A stretch of 64,000 bases of DNA, taken from positions 1 through 64,000 of the forward strand of contig SGPL01000065.1 of assembly GCA_004802705.1 (NCBI GenBank), written 5' to 3'. The notes beneath the pieces were generated by a model that saw nothing but the letters and a program-made list of their open reading frames with translations, did not search any database and was not told where the DNA came from. Below are positions 1-12,243 of this stretch, piece after piece. The translations under genes and the position numbers were made by a program. Every line of letters starts with the position of its first letter. The stretch's first letter is position 1. The stretch is from Bondarzewia mesenterica. Lineage: Eukaryota; Basidiomycota; Agaricomycetes; Russulales; Bondarzewiaceae.

Positions 1-617
1 GCTATCTCTCACCAGCCCAATCCTATTATCTTCCCCGAGAATCTCGGCTGAACCGTCAGAGACGGTCCCCATTGTATTTTTTTAAGAGTCTCGGCCGAAC
101 CGTCAGAGACAGTCCTCATTATATTTTTTGAGAGGCTCGGCCGAACCATCAGAGATGGTCCCTATTACATTTCATGAGAACCTTAGCCAAACCATCAGAG
201 ATGGTTCCTATTACTTTTCTTAAAAATCTCGGCCAAACCATCAGAGATGGTCCTCATTACCTTCACCGAAAATCTCGGCCGAACTGTTAGACATGGTGAA
301 TGGCGAGCAAGCCCGACCCCATTACCTTCCCCGAGAATCTTGGCCGAACTGTTGGACATGGCGAACGGTGAGCAAGCAAAACACTTTTTGCATGCTCGGC
401 CGACCCGTCAGAGACGGTGAACAGTGAGCAGGCAAGGCCCATATGTCTGCTCAGCTACTACTCGGCCGAGCCATCAGAGATGGTGAATGACATCGGTGGC
501 TGAACTGTCTGTAATGGGGCCCCATGGCTATCAGCTGAGCTCGACTGGCCGTCGGCATCAGGCAAAAAGCACCTTCGGCTGGCCCGTCTAAGACAGTAAA
601 AAGGCACTGAATAGGCT
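1..617 (+). repeat. Left terminal inverted repeat (truncated by window edge)
   Basis: About ten imperfect sub-repeats of 45-65 bases. Each contains a GGCCGAACC-like block followed by a short palindrome of the form ACCGTC-AGA-GACGGT, with C-to-T and G-to-A variants. The inner border is near 617, where matching to the right copy stops after AATAGGCT. The repeated palindromes look like binding sites, for example for a transposase, but that role is inferred. Confidence 0.88.
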
Positions 618-881
618 CAATATAACTGATCAAAGCAAATTATATGGTTAATATTGATCAGTGTAGTTATCATTAAGTTTTGCATTTATTGACTAAGTCA
701 AAGTAATTATCAATCAAAATTTTTTAGATTTTAGCTCTTCTCATCAAGACCTTTTTGATGATGTATACTATATATAGGGTTGATGCATAAAAAATAATAA
801 TAGTCAATAATATCAAGCAGTTGTAAATTTTAGTTATTAGCCAGATTAAAGTCTATATATAAAGTTATGTGGAATATAAAT
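618..881. other. AT-rich spacer, no gene seen
   Basis: The stretch between the left inverted repeat and the retroelement is AT-rich and lacks any coding signal I can recognise. A short TATATATA-like run lies near 770-775. Confidence 0.5.
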
Positions 882-1090
882 CAGAATTCTATGGAGGCAC
901 GAGACGTGAACATGATCATAGAATAGGGTTTATGGCCACATAGCACATGAGGCCATATGTTCTTAGTTCTCTTTTCTCTTCCTGTCAGCACCTCCTCTAC
1001 TAGTGTTCACACCTATCATAGAGCTTGGCCCTTTTTTCTTTGCTTCTTTGTTTTTTCTCTTGCATCTCTTTCCACTCTCATTTTTCTATC
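882..1090 (+). repeat. Split direct repeat A1
   Basis: This segment, starting with AGAATTCTATGGAGGCA just after 882, matches 6,601-6,775. Both share the run CTCTTTTCTCTTCCTGTCAG. It marks the 5' end of the retroelement. Confidence 0.65.
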
Positions 1091-1229
1091 TTCCTCTTTT
1101 TCGACTCTGCCCCCTTCACTAGCAACCTTGATCGAGGGGCGATCATCTTCCTCTCAGCCTTTGAGAGCCTGGCCAGTCCCTCATCTTATATTACCTTCCA
1201 GAGCTCACCATGCTACACCTCATAGCTGA

Positions 1230-2996
1230 TCCTTATTTGCAGCAGTATCTAGCCTATGTAGACTCTGAATATGTGACTTTTATCTAAGATGTTATGTATA
1301 TCGGGAAAACCCCAGAGATTATTATCGAGAGGCTCTCCCTCACTTAGTCTGCCCATAACAACTAGTTAAAGGAGGCTTGAGATGCACAGATCTAAGCAGA
1401 TTGAGAAATTGCTGAGGCAGATGAGAGAGTGCACCTCGAAGCTAAGGAGCAGACTCATATCGAGGCAGAGAAAGTTACTAGTGCTGAGCAAGCTGAGGCA
1501 GAAAAGAAAAAGCCTCATCTTCTAGCCTAGAATGAATTGGCAATAGTCAAAACCTCTATTAGGCCAAGGCCCTCCACCTATGCAATCTACAAGCTCAAAG
1601 TATTTAAATACATAGAGCTATGATATTTCTCTCCCGAGAGCTGCAGAAATGCCTCTAACACTGATTTTTCAGCTATGGATGATATCTATGCCCTCTCTAA
1701 TGCAAGAGATAAGCTCCAGATCAAACTGACTGCAGTGTACAACCCCTTCAAAAGGGTTGTCTGAGATGTTGACCTGACTTGATCTTAATTTTGCAAGGTA
1801 AAGGTTGGCTACATGGAAGAGCTGGAGAAGTGTGGTTGAGAAAGAAAAAACATAGTGGCACTCACAAAATTTTTCTATAATATGCAGAACTACACAGAGC
1901 TCCATGAGGATTATGGCGAGGCCACCCTCCTCTGATACTAAGCTTGCACTATATTGGCATGAGCGATTGAAAGAAGATTTAGGTTTCAACATTGAAACAT
2001 TTATCGAAACCCTCTTTCAAAATATTATCATGGAGATCATCTAGTATGACCAGAAATTCAGCTATATATCCCATTCTTTTCCCCTCTCATGCCTCTTTTC
2101 TCACTAATCACCTCTTGTCTTCTCTGTCTCCCTCATTTTCTCTTATGTTTTCCTCCTATGTCCACATCCTCTTATTCTTTTACTACGCACACTTTTCTAT
2201 AGATGGCTTTGTATGCTTTCCCATTTCTCGCCCCCTTTTCTTTTTTCACATCATTTTTCTTTTTATCCTGTGCTGCCCTCTCATGCTTTCTTCCTTGTAT
2301 TTTATCGACCACCTCATTATGATCTCACATCTATGCATGCATTGCTCTCTCTATTTACTCTTTTATCTTTTATACTATGTACCCTCAGCATGCTCACCTT
2401 CATACCTTTCTCCTCATACTGTGTGCTAACTTTTATCTCACACTTTACATCTCGCACTTTAATTGATTTCCCACATACATCTCTCACCCTTTCATTAGCC
2501 CACTTTGCCAGCACTGCACCTAATTCACGGGGAAGAGATGGGGGCCAGTATGTACCCTCAAACTCCTCAAAGTTTAAGCAAAAGGCCTCCTCCCCATATA
2601 GAGAAAGGTACAAGTATTGCCTCACCTCGCTGAATATGCATGCACCTCCTTTAGATTAGCCATCCTTTAAGAGTGATCTCAAGAGCAGCAGCCATAGTTT
2701 TTAAGCTAAAAGCCTCCTTATCGAACTTATCATTTACACCATCTACCTCAGAAAGCACCTCTCATCTAACATTATGCCTTATAATTCTGCCAAGCTTTAG
2801 AATAAAGGCTCATTCAAATGCCGATGCAATGCCAAAGGGTGCATTATCAACCTAAAAGGTGCAAAAATCTACATCAACTGGCAACACTTTAGAAGCTACA
2901 AATCCAACAGCCGCTCTCATAAGCATGAGTGTTCTAACTGTGAAAGCTCTACTCATAGAGCAAATGAATGCCCTATGGCTCAGAAGGCATAGCTCA
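1230..2996 (+). pseudogene. Gag-like protein of the tyrosine-recombinase retroelement (broken)
   Basis: The 5' part holds a charged coiled-coil-like stretch rich in Ala, Glu and Lys (1,380-1,520). A segment follows that reads FSAMDDIYALSNARDKLQI and, further on, YMEELEKC. This resembles the capsid-like proteins encoded ahead of reverse transcriptase in agaricomycete tyrosine-recombinase elements. At about 2,920-2,975 lies a CCHC zinc knuckle (HECSNCESSTHRANECP; C-x2-C-x4-H-x4-C), the usual nucleic-acid-binding end of Gag. Stops and frame changes interrupt it throughout. The identification of the knuckle is firm; the family match of the upstream part is from memory of related proteins. Confidence 0.6.
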
Positions 2997-3339
2997 CTCA
3001 CCTTATACAAGACAGTGATCACTCATTAGTCCTTTTCAATCCTCTTTCCTTTCTCTTATCTCCAAACTTTACAAGCTTAATGTTTTTTGCCTCGTATAAA
3101 ACTACTCATACCTCCACACTCCCTTACCAGATTATACTACCACAATTAGTTAATTAATTTAGATGATTACTCCTGTATATGGAGCACTTTTACTGCCTTT
3201 TCTCTCCTACTAGTGAGACTTCCACCAGGCTCACAAGTCACCATCAGAGATATATCAAAAGCATATTGGATGATCTCTCTGCATCCATTATAGTAGCTTA
3301 GAATGATAGTGCACCTTTCTTAGAATGACAGCTTTGCAG

Positions 3340-4110
3340 TTAACACCTATGCCTATTTTAGAGTCATATTGAATGCTGGTATCTATGACCACCTAGATGA
3401 TGCTGTAGTAGATATCATAAAATTCAGCAATCTTAGCTCTATCTCTAAATGGGTAAATGATCATATTTTTATCAGAATTCCAATAATGCACTTAGAAGCA
3501 TACAATACACAATGAGAAGCCTAGAAGCTTTGCATTCACAAGAAATAAAAGCAGCTAGATTTAATATAGGGAGCATGTGCTCCTAGATGGCCAGAAAGAG
3601 GAATTTGATGAAGATATGGCCTTCTCCATCCAAAGCCTCTCTTTATAATCTCTGAGGTCTATTGATGATGTGCTCTTCTTATGCAACCTAAAAGACATAG
3701 ACTCAGTTTTCACAGTGCTTAGCATCCTATGGCAAAAGGAGAAGGATGTACCCTTCACCAATACCTTCTCATTTACTGGCTTCATTTGGGACATAGGAGC
3801 CCAAATGATAGTGCTTTTCCTAGCTAAAAGAGAGAAGTACCTCTTCACTATATCCTCCTAAGAGGAATCTTAGATGCATGTGCTTCAAGAAGTGTAGAAG
3901 CTGTATGGCAAGCTGATGTATGCTAGCCTCATGGTTTTTATGGGGCGCACTTACCTCACAAGCCTTCAGGCCATGCTGAGTATATTCTATGATTCTCCAT
4001 TTAAATCTTGCACCCCCTTTCATTTTACTGTGAGTGATTTACTCTAGTAGAAACTGAAGCTCTTTCAATCTTCTCTCACTAAAACTATCCTCAGTCCTGC
4101 TTTTATTCTA
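3340..4110 (+). pseudogene. Reverse-transcriptase region of the tyrosine-recombinase retroelement (broken)
   Basis: Around 3,420-3,480 the frame reads ISKWVNDHIFIRIP, corresponding to the WVDDH active-site block of these reverse transcriptases. The first catalytic Asp has become Asn, a G-to-A change. Downstream (3,590-4,000) come EFDEDMAF, KEKDVPFTNTFSFTGF, WDIGAQ, AKREKYL and KLYGKLMYASL, in the order expected for the RT/RNase H connection of this element family. Several stops split the frame. The enzyme would copy element RNA into DNA; this copy cannot. Confidence 0.72.
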
Positions 4111-5329
4111 GACCCTTCAGCCTTTTCTGATACAAGTACAGGAGCAAGAGTTGGAGTTTAGATCACCGACAAGTAAAAGTCCTAGTCACTCATTCTGGGC
4201 TAGAAATCAGATGAGTGAGACATTAGGTAGGTTAAAGCCATTGACCTTGAGCTCCTCATATATATCTTGCTCCTCTAACTTAACTTTACAGACCTCAACA
4301 GGCACTTCAAGGTCTAAGGAGATAATAAAAGCATCATCGAAGGCTGGCAGAATAGTCATAGCTAAAACAAATAGATCAATATTGTTTTCCACAGAATTCA
4401 CATGATCTTGGATGCACACAATATAATCCTCCATGTTGACTATGTCTATAGTGCTGACAATCTGGCTGATGGCCCTTCAAGGGGAGTTATCAGCCCTCTC
4501 TACCTCCACCTTCCCCCAGTTCTCCTTCCCACTAAAATTCTCCCTTTTGTTACTGATGTCTGCTTCAGCAGCATCTAGTACCATTTTCTCCACTCTCCTG
4601 CACACTCTCCCTAGTGCCTTACAAGCCTAAACAGAGCAGCTCCCTGAGGCCAGTGAAGAGCATTCAAAGAGTCTTGGATCAGGAGGCCAAACTCTTTTAT
4701 TATGCCCCCTTTTGACAGAGAGACTGCACTTTAATGCCATTTTGCTAAATGCTAATGTGGCCATCCTCTTGAACCTTATAGGCCAGAGCCTAGCCCTAAC
4801 ATTATTGCCCCTGCATCCCTTCATGCATGGCCAAAGAGTGCCTTAATATCTAGCATCCAGCATGCTTATCTTCTGACCCCAACTCCCTCATCTTCCTCAT
4901 AGACTCTGAGCACATAGAGCAAGTATTGGATTACAGGTGAAAAGAGAGCACTCTAAAAATATATCAAGCTGAACTCCTCATTTTCCATGTCCTATGTGAT
5001 TGCAAGGGGATCACAAAGGACCAGCATGCCCTTGCCCACCCTGATCTTATTTCATCATTTATTGTAACCTTGTCTAGTGTGCTCTCTTTCTTTCTCCTTA
5101 TCCCTTCTTATCTCTTCATGCTAAAGCACCATCTTGCTCAACCTAAAGACACCCTCAGCGCAACAGGCAATCCTCATCCTTCTTTTTTATTCTATTTACA
5201 TCCTCTCCTTCTACCCTCACATCACATCTTCTCATTGTCATGAGCACCTTAAGCCATCAGGCTAATAAAATTCTCTTCATAGGCTCATATTCTGCAAGTA
5301 CTATTAACAACTACTATGCAGGCATCTAG

Positions 5330-6110
5330 ATAGCACATCATCTATAACCTACCCTGGTTCATCGATGAAGTCATCAAAGACATCTTAATGAGATCAGCTG
5401 TAGCTCTCGCTCCTTTTACTTTAAAATGGCATCTGTGGGAGCCATACATCCCTAGCTTCCTTCTCAGCATCAAAAAGAGCCTCAACCTCCTCTCTCCCTT
5501 ATATATTGCAATCTGGGCCTGCACGACTTTCCTATTCTATGATGTCACCAGAACAGGAGAACTTATCATGCTTAACCTCTTTGAGTTCTCCTCCACTAAG
5601 CACGTCACTCGAGCAAATGTTCCTCGCAGATCAACAAGAATAAGACTATTGTCATAGTCATCTTTATTCTAGCTACTAAGGCAGTGCTAGGGGGTGAAGA
5701 TATTTTCTGAGCAAAATAGCAGGATAGTACAAACTTCGATGTCACCCTCCTCAACCATTTTGAGATAAATAATCTACAACTGAGTGAGCATCTCTTCACA
5801 CACTCTACCAAAGGGTCTCACAGGCTCCTCTCCTAAAACATTATCATCAAAAAGATCAATGATGTAGTGCACATGGCAGATAGTGACCCACTATAGTGTC
5901 ATAGTTTCTACATAGGTGACATCCTTGAATACCTTCTATGCAATGTTCTGTTTAACATTATCAAGGCCAAAGGCCACTAGGCCAGTGATGTATTCACTCT
6001 ATACTTGCAAAGGCATGCCCAAATTATGGCCCTGTGGATACAGGCCAATCTTAACACACACGATGCCTTCATCAAGTATGCTATGCCATAAGTAAAGTAA
6101 AGTGCCTCAA
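5330..6110 (+). pseudogene. Tyrosine recombinase of the retroelement (broken)
   Basis: The frame reads DVTRTGELIMLNLFEF and STKHVTRANV (5,530-5,620), then after frame shifts EYLLCNVLFNIIKAKG and SDVFTLYLQRHAQI (5,930-6,020), followed by NTHDAFIKYAMP. This is the C-terminal catalytic half of a phage-type integrase. The nucleophilic Tyr in LYLQRH is kept. The Arg expected in the H-x-x-R box reads as Tyr, which would abolish activity. It lies downstream of the reverse transcriptase, as in DIRS/Ngaro elements, and would integrate circular element DNA. Confidence 0.72.
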
Positions 6111-6199
6111 ATCCCTCTTAGAAAGGTGAGGTCTCAGGTCAGTCATTCTAGTGCATCAAGTCTCTCGTGCTTTATCTCCTAGTTCCATCTGAGTATTGT

Positions 6200-6600
6200 A
6201 GCTATTTGTCTTCTGACTTATCTTTCTTTTTTCCTCTTTTGCAGTTGCCTACTTCACATTAGGAGGTCTAGGGAGCTAGAACCTTCTATTCCCCCTTGAG
6301 CTTTCACTCAACCCCTCATTGCTCAATCCTGCTCATTGTTTGATAGTTTTCTTTTGTCCTTTTCATAATCTCTCCTCTGCACACTCTATTTCCTTTTGTA
6401 ATCTTATTTATTTATTGCTCTTCACTCCTTAATTGTCTCCTCATATATCAGTGCATTCAAATGAATTATATTGTCCTCTTTTCTGTTGAGTCTTCACTAA
6501 GTTTAACTCATTCACTCAAGTATCACAGATGCTTTCCGAACAAGCTATGTACACCTGGCTTTTAACTCATGCCATCATGCACTATAGCTAGACTATAGAT
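6200..6600 (+). repeat. Split direct repeat B1
   Basis: About 401 bases matching 7,972-8,374 (403 bases), with shared blocks such as CCTCTTTTCTGTTGAGTCTT. It ends with ACTATAGAT immediately before A2. Confidence 0.75.
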
Positions 6601-6775
6601 CAAAATTCTATGAGGGCATGAGGCATGAACATGATCATAAAATAGGATCTATGATCATGTATTCTTGGTTCTCTTTTCTCTTCCTGTCAGCACCTCCTTT
6701 ACTAGTATTAACACCTATTGTAGAGCTTGACCCTTCTTTTCTTCACTATTATCCTGTCTCATCCTTATTTTTCTA
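6601..6775 (+). repeat. Split direct repeat A2
   Basis: Second copy of the 882-1,090 segment, with a few short deletions. It abuts B1 without a gap, which is the arrangement expected of split direct repeats or of tandem copies of one element. Confidence 0.65.
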
Positions 6776-7971
6776 TGTGATAGGTGCATCTGACTTGAAC
6801 ATAATGATATTTTCTCTGCTCTCAATTCTATCACATAGTCTTTACTAATAACATAATTCCCCTGAGCATAAACTTCGAGGAGGCACTTATGTTTAGATAT
6901 AAAGTGCCCCAGAATTTCTCTTTTCTGACTAACAATCTACCTCATAATTTCTTCCTTCAGCATCAGATTATGTTCTTCAAATGCCTCATTCTTTACTCAC
7001 CTCATCAAGTGGGTCCATCGACCTTTCCCCTTATGCCCTCCTCTTTGAGTCTCTCACCCTATCAATCATCCTGTTCAGAGAACCCTCAGAGGGCACACAT
7101 GCTCCACTGCCATCAGCATTTAACTTAACCCCTAGAACCCTCAGCTGCTTCTCCTCCTCCTTTATTTAGGGCACCAAATGCCCTCTATCAATCTCTAACT
7201 TCATGCTTATGCATACATAGCTTTCAGCTATTACTGTGGCTGAAGGTTTAGAGGACTCATGGGCCATGATATGCAAACTACTGCATTCTATCACAGCAAG
7301 CTTATTTATATAGCTCTTTTTAGGTGAGTCAACAGCTCAGCAGGCAAGAACCAAAGGGGACATCAGATTTGTTAAAGCAGTCAGTGGCTCTAATATCGAG
7401 TTTTTTCTTTTACAGGCCTAGAGGACCCACATGAGACATCAACCTATGTGTGCCTTTACTATAGGCCAAAACTCACTGACTCATCAGTGCCCTCATCTTT
7501 TTGTCTAGCCCAATGCTTTATTTCCCCCCTTCTCTTCTCTCCAAAGTTGAATGATGGCAAAGGAGAGAAATCCCTCATATGTCAACTACTGTTATCATCT
7601 GCATGAGGCCTTACAACCTCGAGCATTAAAAAAAGGAGCCCTTTCCCCCATCTACTGAGGTGAAGGTGAGACCCATTGAATGATCAGAAGAGTTCCTCAC
7701 CCTGAGTTTTATCACAGCACACTGAGTGCCCTGGCAATGCTCAGGCTCCCTTCTTTCATCCTTGATGACCTGTAGTGGCCTGTACTACACTGATCACCCC
7801 TGCTCCTTCCTCTCACTGGCTCAACTAAGTTTTACCTTCATTTTTTCCTTCTCATCTTTTTCTGTTTGTGACACAGAGCAGGCTTTCCAATGGCAGTAAT
7901 GGCACATGCTCATGACTCCATTCCTTATATCTATCTATCATACCCAGAGTCCTTTTTCTTAGCCCTCCCTC
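6776..7971 (+). other. Unassigned interior between A2 and B2
   Basis: About 1.2 kb of CpG-poor, pyrimidine-rich sequence with only short broken frames. It has no clear match to the 5' or coding parts of the retroelement. It may be the remnant of an internally deleted second copy or a later insertion. Confidence 0.4.
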
Positions 7972-8374
7972 ATAGTTGTCTGTCTTTTGACTTGTCTTTC
8001 TTTTTCCCTCTTCTGCAGTTGCCTGCTTTACATCAGGAGGTCCGGGGAGCTGAAACCTTTTGTTCACCCTCAGGCTTTCACTTGCCCCCTCATCGCTCAA
8101 TCTTGCTTATTGTTTAATAGTCTTCTTTTGTTCTTTTTGTGGTTTCTTCCTTGCGTGCCTTGCTTCCTTTTATGATCTCATTTATTTGTTGCTCTCCACT
8201 CCTCAGTTGTCTCCTCATGTATCAGTGTATTTGAATAAATTATATCATCCTCTTTTCTGTTGAGTCTTTACTAAGTTTGATCTGTTCACTTGAGCATCAC
8301 AAATGCTCTTTCAATAAGCTGTGTGCACCTAGCTTTCAACCTGCTCCATCACGTGTTACAGCCAGGCCATAGAT
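7972..8374 (+). repeat. Split direct repeat B2
   Basis: Second copy of B1. It ends with GGCCATAGAT, defining the 3' end of the retroelement. The following SINE-like sequence begins about ten bases later. Confidence 0.75.
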
Positions 8375-8383
8375 TATAAGCTA

Positions 8384-8545
8384 AAGTGGTGTAGTGGTTA
8401 AGAGTGATGAGGTAGTATCTTGAAGAAGTGAAATGTAAAAGGCCTTGGGTTCAAACTCGACAAATAATAAAAAAAGGATAAAAAGTCAGAATTAAAAAAT
8501 CATAAAGGATAAGTAAAGTTAAGAGTGATAATTAATTTTACTCTT
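8384..8545 (+). mobile_element. tRNA-derived SINE
   Basis: The sequence shows an A-box-like block (TGGTGTAGTGGTTAAGAGTG, about 8,393-8,412) and a B-box-like block (GGGTTCAAACTCG, about 8,447-8,460) at polymerase III spacing. A simple A-rich tail and an AT-rich body follow. It does not fold as a functional tRNA that I can see. A similar structure in opposite orientation lies at 14,835-14,925. Confidence 0.5.
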
Positions 8546-10429
8546 ATATTAATAATAAATAAGGCTTATTTGATGTTTATTTGCTGTTTATTAGACTACA
8601 ATTAAAAAAGGGAGATAAATTAAAACAGAAAATTTGTTATTGGTTATTATTACATCTTATACTATCTTATTTATAAGTGAGGTTTTTGCAGATGTTGTTA
8701 GAGATGTAAAGATCATGCTGACATCCTTATTGCTGATATCACTAGGTTATACATTCTATCCCCTCCTACTTTGCCCACCACTCTAAGAAAAGAAAAATTC
8801 TCACTAAAAATTCTATCTCCAAAGTGAGCGGCAGTTTGTCCAAATGACACAAAGCATAATCTGTAATGGTAAATATCACTACCAATCACAACTGTAGTCT
8901 CACATCTCTCATACTATTTTCTTTAGATATGCATACACTAACTTTAATTAATCATCAACGTGAACTCACGATTCTATACCTCGACCTCAATGATAAATCT
9001 GCCCCTTTCAAATAAATATATATATATACACACACATGCACACTCCACATCTACCTCTGATCCTTTAAATATGATCTGCTTACCATCTAGTGAGTGCTCT
9101 ATTTAATACCTATCACAAATAGATTCTTATGCCCTCTCTCCTCTACAATAGTTTTAAGAGTTACTTATTAACCTAATATTTTTTATCTTTGATGACTGTC
9201 AACTACAAGATCTTTTTTCTTGTGCTATAGTGTCCACATCCATATCTTGCCTTGTACAGTGACATGTTTTATGCCAACTCCACAAATGCTTGAACTAATT
9301 TGTTGACAAATCAAATGACCTCTAAAAACTACTTGCAACCACCCACTTAGTTATATTTAGATCTTTTTCCCTCTCTCTCATAAACTCTGATAACTAAGCA
9401 CCCTATGACCTTGATATTTACATTCTGAAGAGTGTCCATTGTCTATTTTTTATGCATCTCATTAAAAATGAAGGTTATACTTACCTTCTTGATGACAATG
9501 TTTTTGCATACATTAATGCAGCTTTCATCATTTTTATCCTTATACAGAAACCTGAAGAAAAGATCTAGCTTCTTTATAGCTTTAACAAATGTGCTATAAA
9601 ATTCATAGCTACATTCTGATCGACATTATTAATAAACTATATCTCTGCTGACTACATTTGCATTGCTTATCATAATACCCTCGATCATGTCGGCTATATC
9701 AATAATAACTTGCCCACTCTACACAATACTCACGATAAACTCACTAACAAATATCATGCTCATGATTATAAAATCCGACTAATGTTATTATGCAATAAAA
9801 CTAAACATTGCTATAAAAACTGCATGCACTAAATCTGCAGCTTTAGAGATCACTGTGCTATCTATTATAAATTTTTATCATAAAAGATGCTCAACTCACA
9901 ATCTATTCCACTGACACCCATGTGATCATTTAACTCCTGCCTCAAAGGCCCTAGAGCTATCATAGGAACTATGCATCTCTGCGACTGCTGAATATGAGGT
10001 ATATCAAATAGTACAACAAAATTGATAGTGCCCACTAACTTACACTCATTTTTGCACTACATACAGTATCTAACCACATTCTCATTTAATGATCCTTATT
10101 TTAATTCTGACTCATCGTCGACACTGTACTACTACAATTTCTTTTCACTATGATGAATATCATATAATATTTATAAATCTATCACACAAGTGTACTATTG
10201 TACCATTTCAATCAATTCATTCTTGAAAATGACCTGTGTAATAGGTTTCAAGTTCATCCATTCATTTGAGGTAAGGTGTGACTATAACAAGGAGATAATT
10301 TTATTTCTAGTCAAAATTGTGTGACTCCAACTGCACTATGTTAGGTATAGGTTATAAAATTTTGTGACATTCACTAAATGACAACCATCAAATGGTTTTA
10401 TACAGACTTGATGTGATATGTGATACCTC
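8546..10429. other. Unresolved decayed tract
   Basis: About 1.9 kb of AT-rich, CpG-poor DNA. A (TA)n/(CA)n microsatellite sits near 9,015-9,045. All six frames are densely interrupted and I recognise no protein family. The composition is that of an old, mutated element. Confidence 0.4.
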
Positions 10430-11304
10430 CCAAAATAGGCCCTTTGATAATAGGAGGTGAGGTCAAGTCAAAATTTTTAGCCTTTCAGCTCTAAACTGAT
10501 AGATAAAAACCTCATCTAAATAAGGCAATTCCCTACCGTAAGGTTACCTGATCTCAACTTTTTTGCTTGAACTAGTGAACAAATGATCTAACCTCAAAAA
10601 ATATCAAAAAATATCAAAAAAATTCTAAAAATCTTCAAAAAATATGTTCTATATTCAGTTACACTATTTACTCTAAGCCAGTATCATTATTGTTGATTAA
10701 TCTCTTAGATTTTCCCAAATTCTCAACTGTTAAGATTAACTGCCCCTTGTGCAAGAGAATATAACTAAAGATATTATTAAAATATGTCTGTGAAAGTTCA
10801 CAGATCATATTATTAGCCAGTAAGTGCACACAAGATGAAAAAAATTGACATAATGAATGCAGAAGATGCAATGTATATAAAGTGAGGGAGGCCACTTAGC
10901 TGAGCAGTAGAGAGACCAGGGTGCACAGTTTAGAATTGATGAAGCCAGATGTGTTGTCAGACTTAAAGTACAACATGAGAAAAAAAAAAAAGAAAAATGT
11001 GCTCAAGTTTGTTGCCTACAATGCCACAAGATCTCACAAGATGCGTATTCATGGCTCAGTGCTCAAAGTATAGAATAGACATTGGGCATGTAACATATTA
11101 GCACTGCTGAATAGACTTGACCTCTCATACAGGGAGGGGGTCTGACTGGTAGATAAAAAACTTGATCTCTAGCCTCAGACTGGTATCTTGTTGGTGGATC
11201 AAAACTGAGCACTACTCAACCTATCTAGGACTAGAGAGGCTTTTACTGATAGATGCTGACCTGACCTCACTCCTTATTATCAAGGGGCCTCCTAAAATTT
11301 CATT
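10430..11304. mobile_element. Small non-autonomous inverted-repeat element (MITE-like)
   Basis: The segment near 10,430-10,475 (core TTTGATAATAGGAGGTGAGG) matches the reverse complement of 11,258-11,304 (core CCTCACTCCTTATTATCAAG). The two ends enclose about 870 bases with no coding potential. A run of repeated ATATCAAAAA lies near 10,597-10,640. The outer ends and any target duplication could not be fixed. Confidence 0.45.
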
Positions 11305-12243
11305 CTGCTAGCACCCTTATGACATGTGACAAATAAATTGGTCAGAATGAGACAGTATTATAGTTTTTTACTACTATGCCAACTACTGTACAATAATGTG
11401 CATAAATGATGTCACTATTATTACTGTAAAAACTGTATGATAATGTAATATAAGAAAATTCTGCCCACAAGCAAGATTAGCTGCCAATGCAGTCAGCACT
11501 CCTCCAGTAATCTTAATATCTAGATCTCTATCTGCACGCTATCTTATCAGCAGTTTTTATTGTTGCTGATTTAGTGTCTGAGGTCCCAACTTAAACTTTT
11601 AAGGGTTGGTGTCAAAAAGTTTTGAACTAATTGCCTCTTGAATAAATAGCCATCACGACCATTGATATAATATTATTGATGACAATGGCCATTTGTAGCA
11701 TAGAGTTCTATGGTAACTTATGTCAAAAAATTTAAATTTAGATTATAATACATGATAACATATAATAATGCCTTAATGAGTAGGCCACATTATAAAGCAT
11801 TATCAAAAAAGAGTTTTTGATTATGACACTGTTGAGCTTAACATTATAATAACTAGAGGGTTTATTGCAATGAGCATGGCAATGTTGTGACAATGGGCAT
11901 AACAATACCATCACAATCAGGGTGCAATGAGGTGTAATGCTATTTTGGATGATCAAAAATAATAAATGAAAAACTAAGATAACTAGCCAGTATTCAAATA
12001 CACATAACCTCTCTCAAATGCTCTCTATCTCCCATTAATATTCTGCTCATCCCTTTAATAATCCTATAGCTGTACATGAGGAAATACATCTGACTCTGAG
12101 TCTAGTGAATGTGCCCTCAAGCAACATAGGTCCTGTTAGTAAGAAGATAAGTAGCATTATAGTGGGCACATCTATGCATACTGGGAAATGAAAGGCCACA
12201 AACTATAGGTAAGATAAGGCAAACAACATAATAGGCAAAAATG
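11305..12243. other. AT-rich tract, no gene seen
   Basis: About 0.9 kb of CpG-poor sequence with short imperfect inverted segments, for example GACCATTGATATAATATTATTG near 11,658. I see no protein or RNA feature that I can support. Confidence 0.4.

Larger units (their letters stand above)
882..8374 (+). mobile_element. Decayed tyrosine-recombinase (DIRS/Ngaro-like) retrotransposon
   Basis: The order on the plus strand is gag-like region with a CCHC knuckle, reverse-transcriptase region, then tyrosine recombinase, as in DIRS-order elements. Direct repeats fit the split pattern A1 - genes - B1 - A2 - B2: A1 starts at 882, B1 ends at 6,600 exactly where A2 starts, and B2 ends at 8,374. In typical Ngaro/PAT elements A2 touches B2; here about 1.2 kb separates them, so a second internally deleted copy in tandem is the other reading. 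All frames carry many stops, and CpG is nearly absent, so the element is dead. No target duplication is expected for this class and none was seen. Confidence 0.7.

Noticed and set aside
957..8263. Many 60-150-codon open frames on both strands in the first 8 kb
   Set aside because: They arise from CpG-poor, pyrimidine-rich decayed sequence; the recognisable protein traces run in broken frames that do not coincide with them.
10880..10965. Possible third SINE (CTTAGCTGAGCAGTAGAG followed by a weak B box)
   Set aside because: The A-box-like part resembles the copy at 14,835 but the B box is too poor; not reported as a feature.
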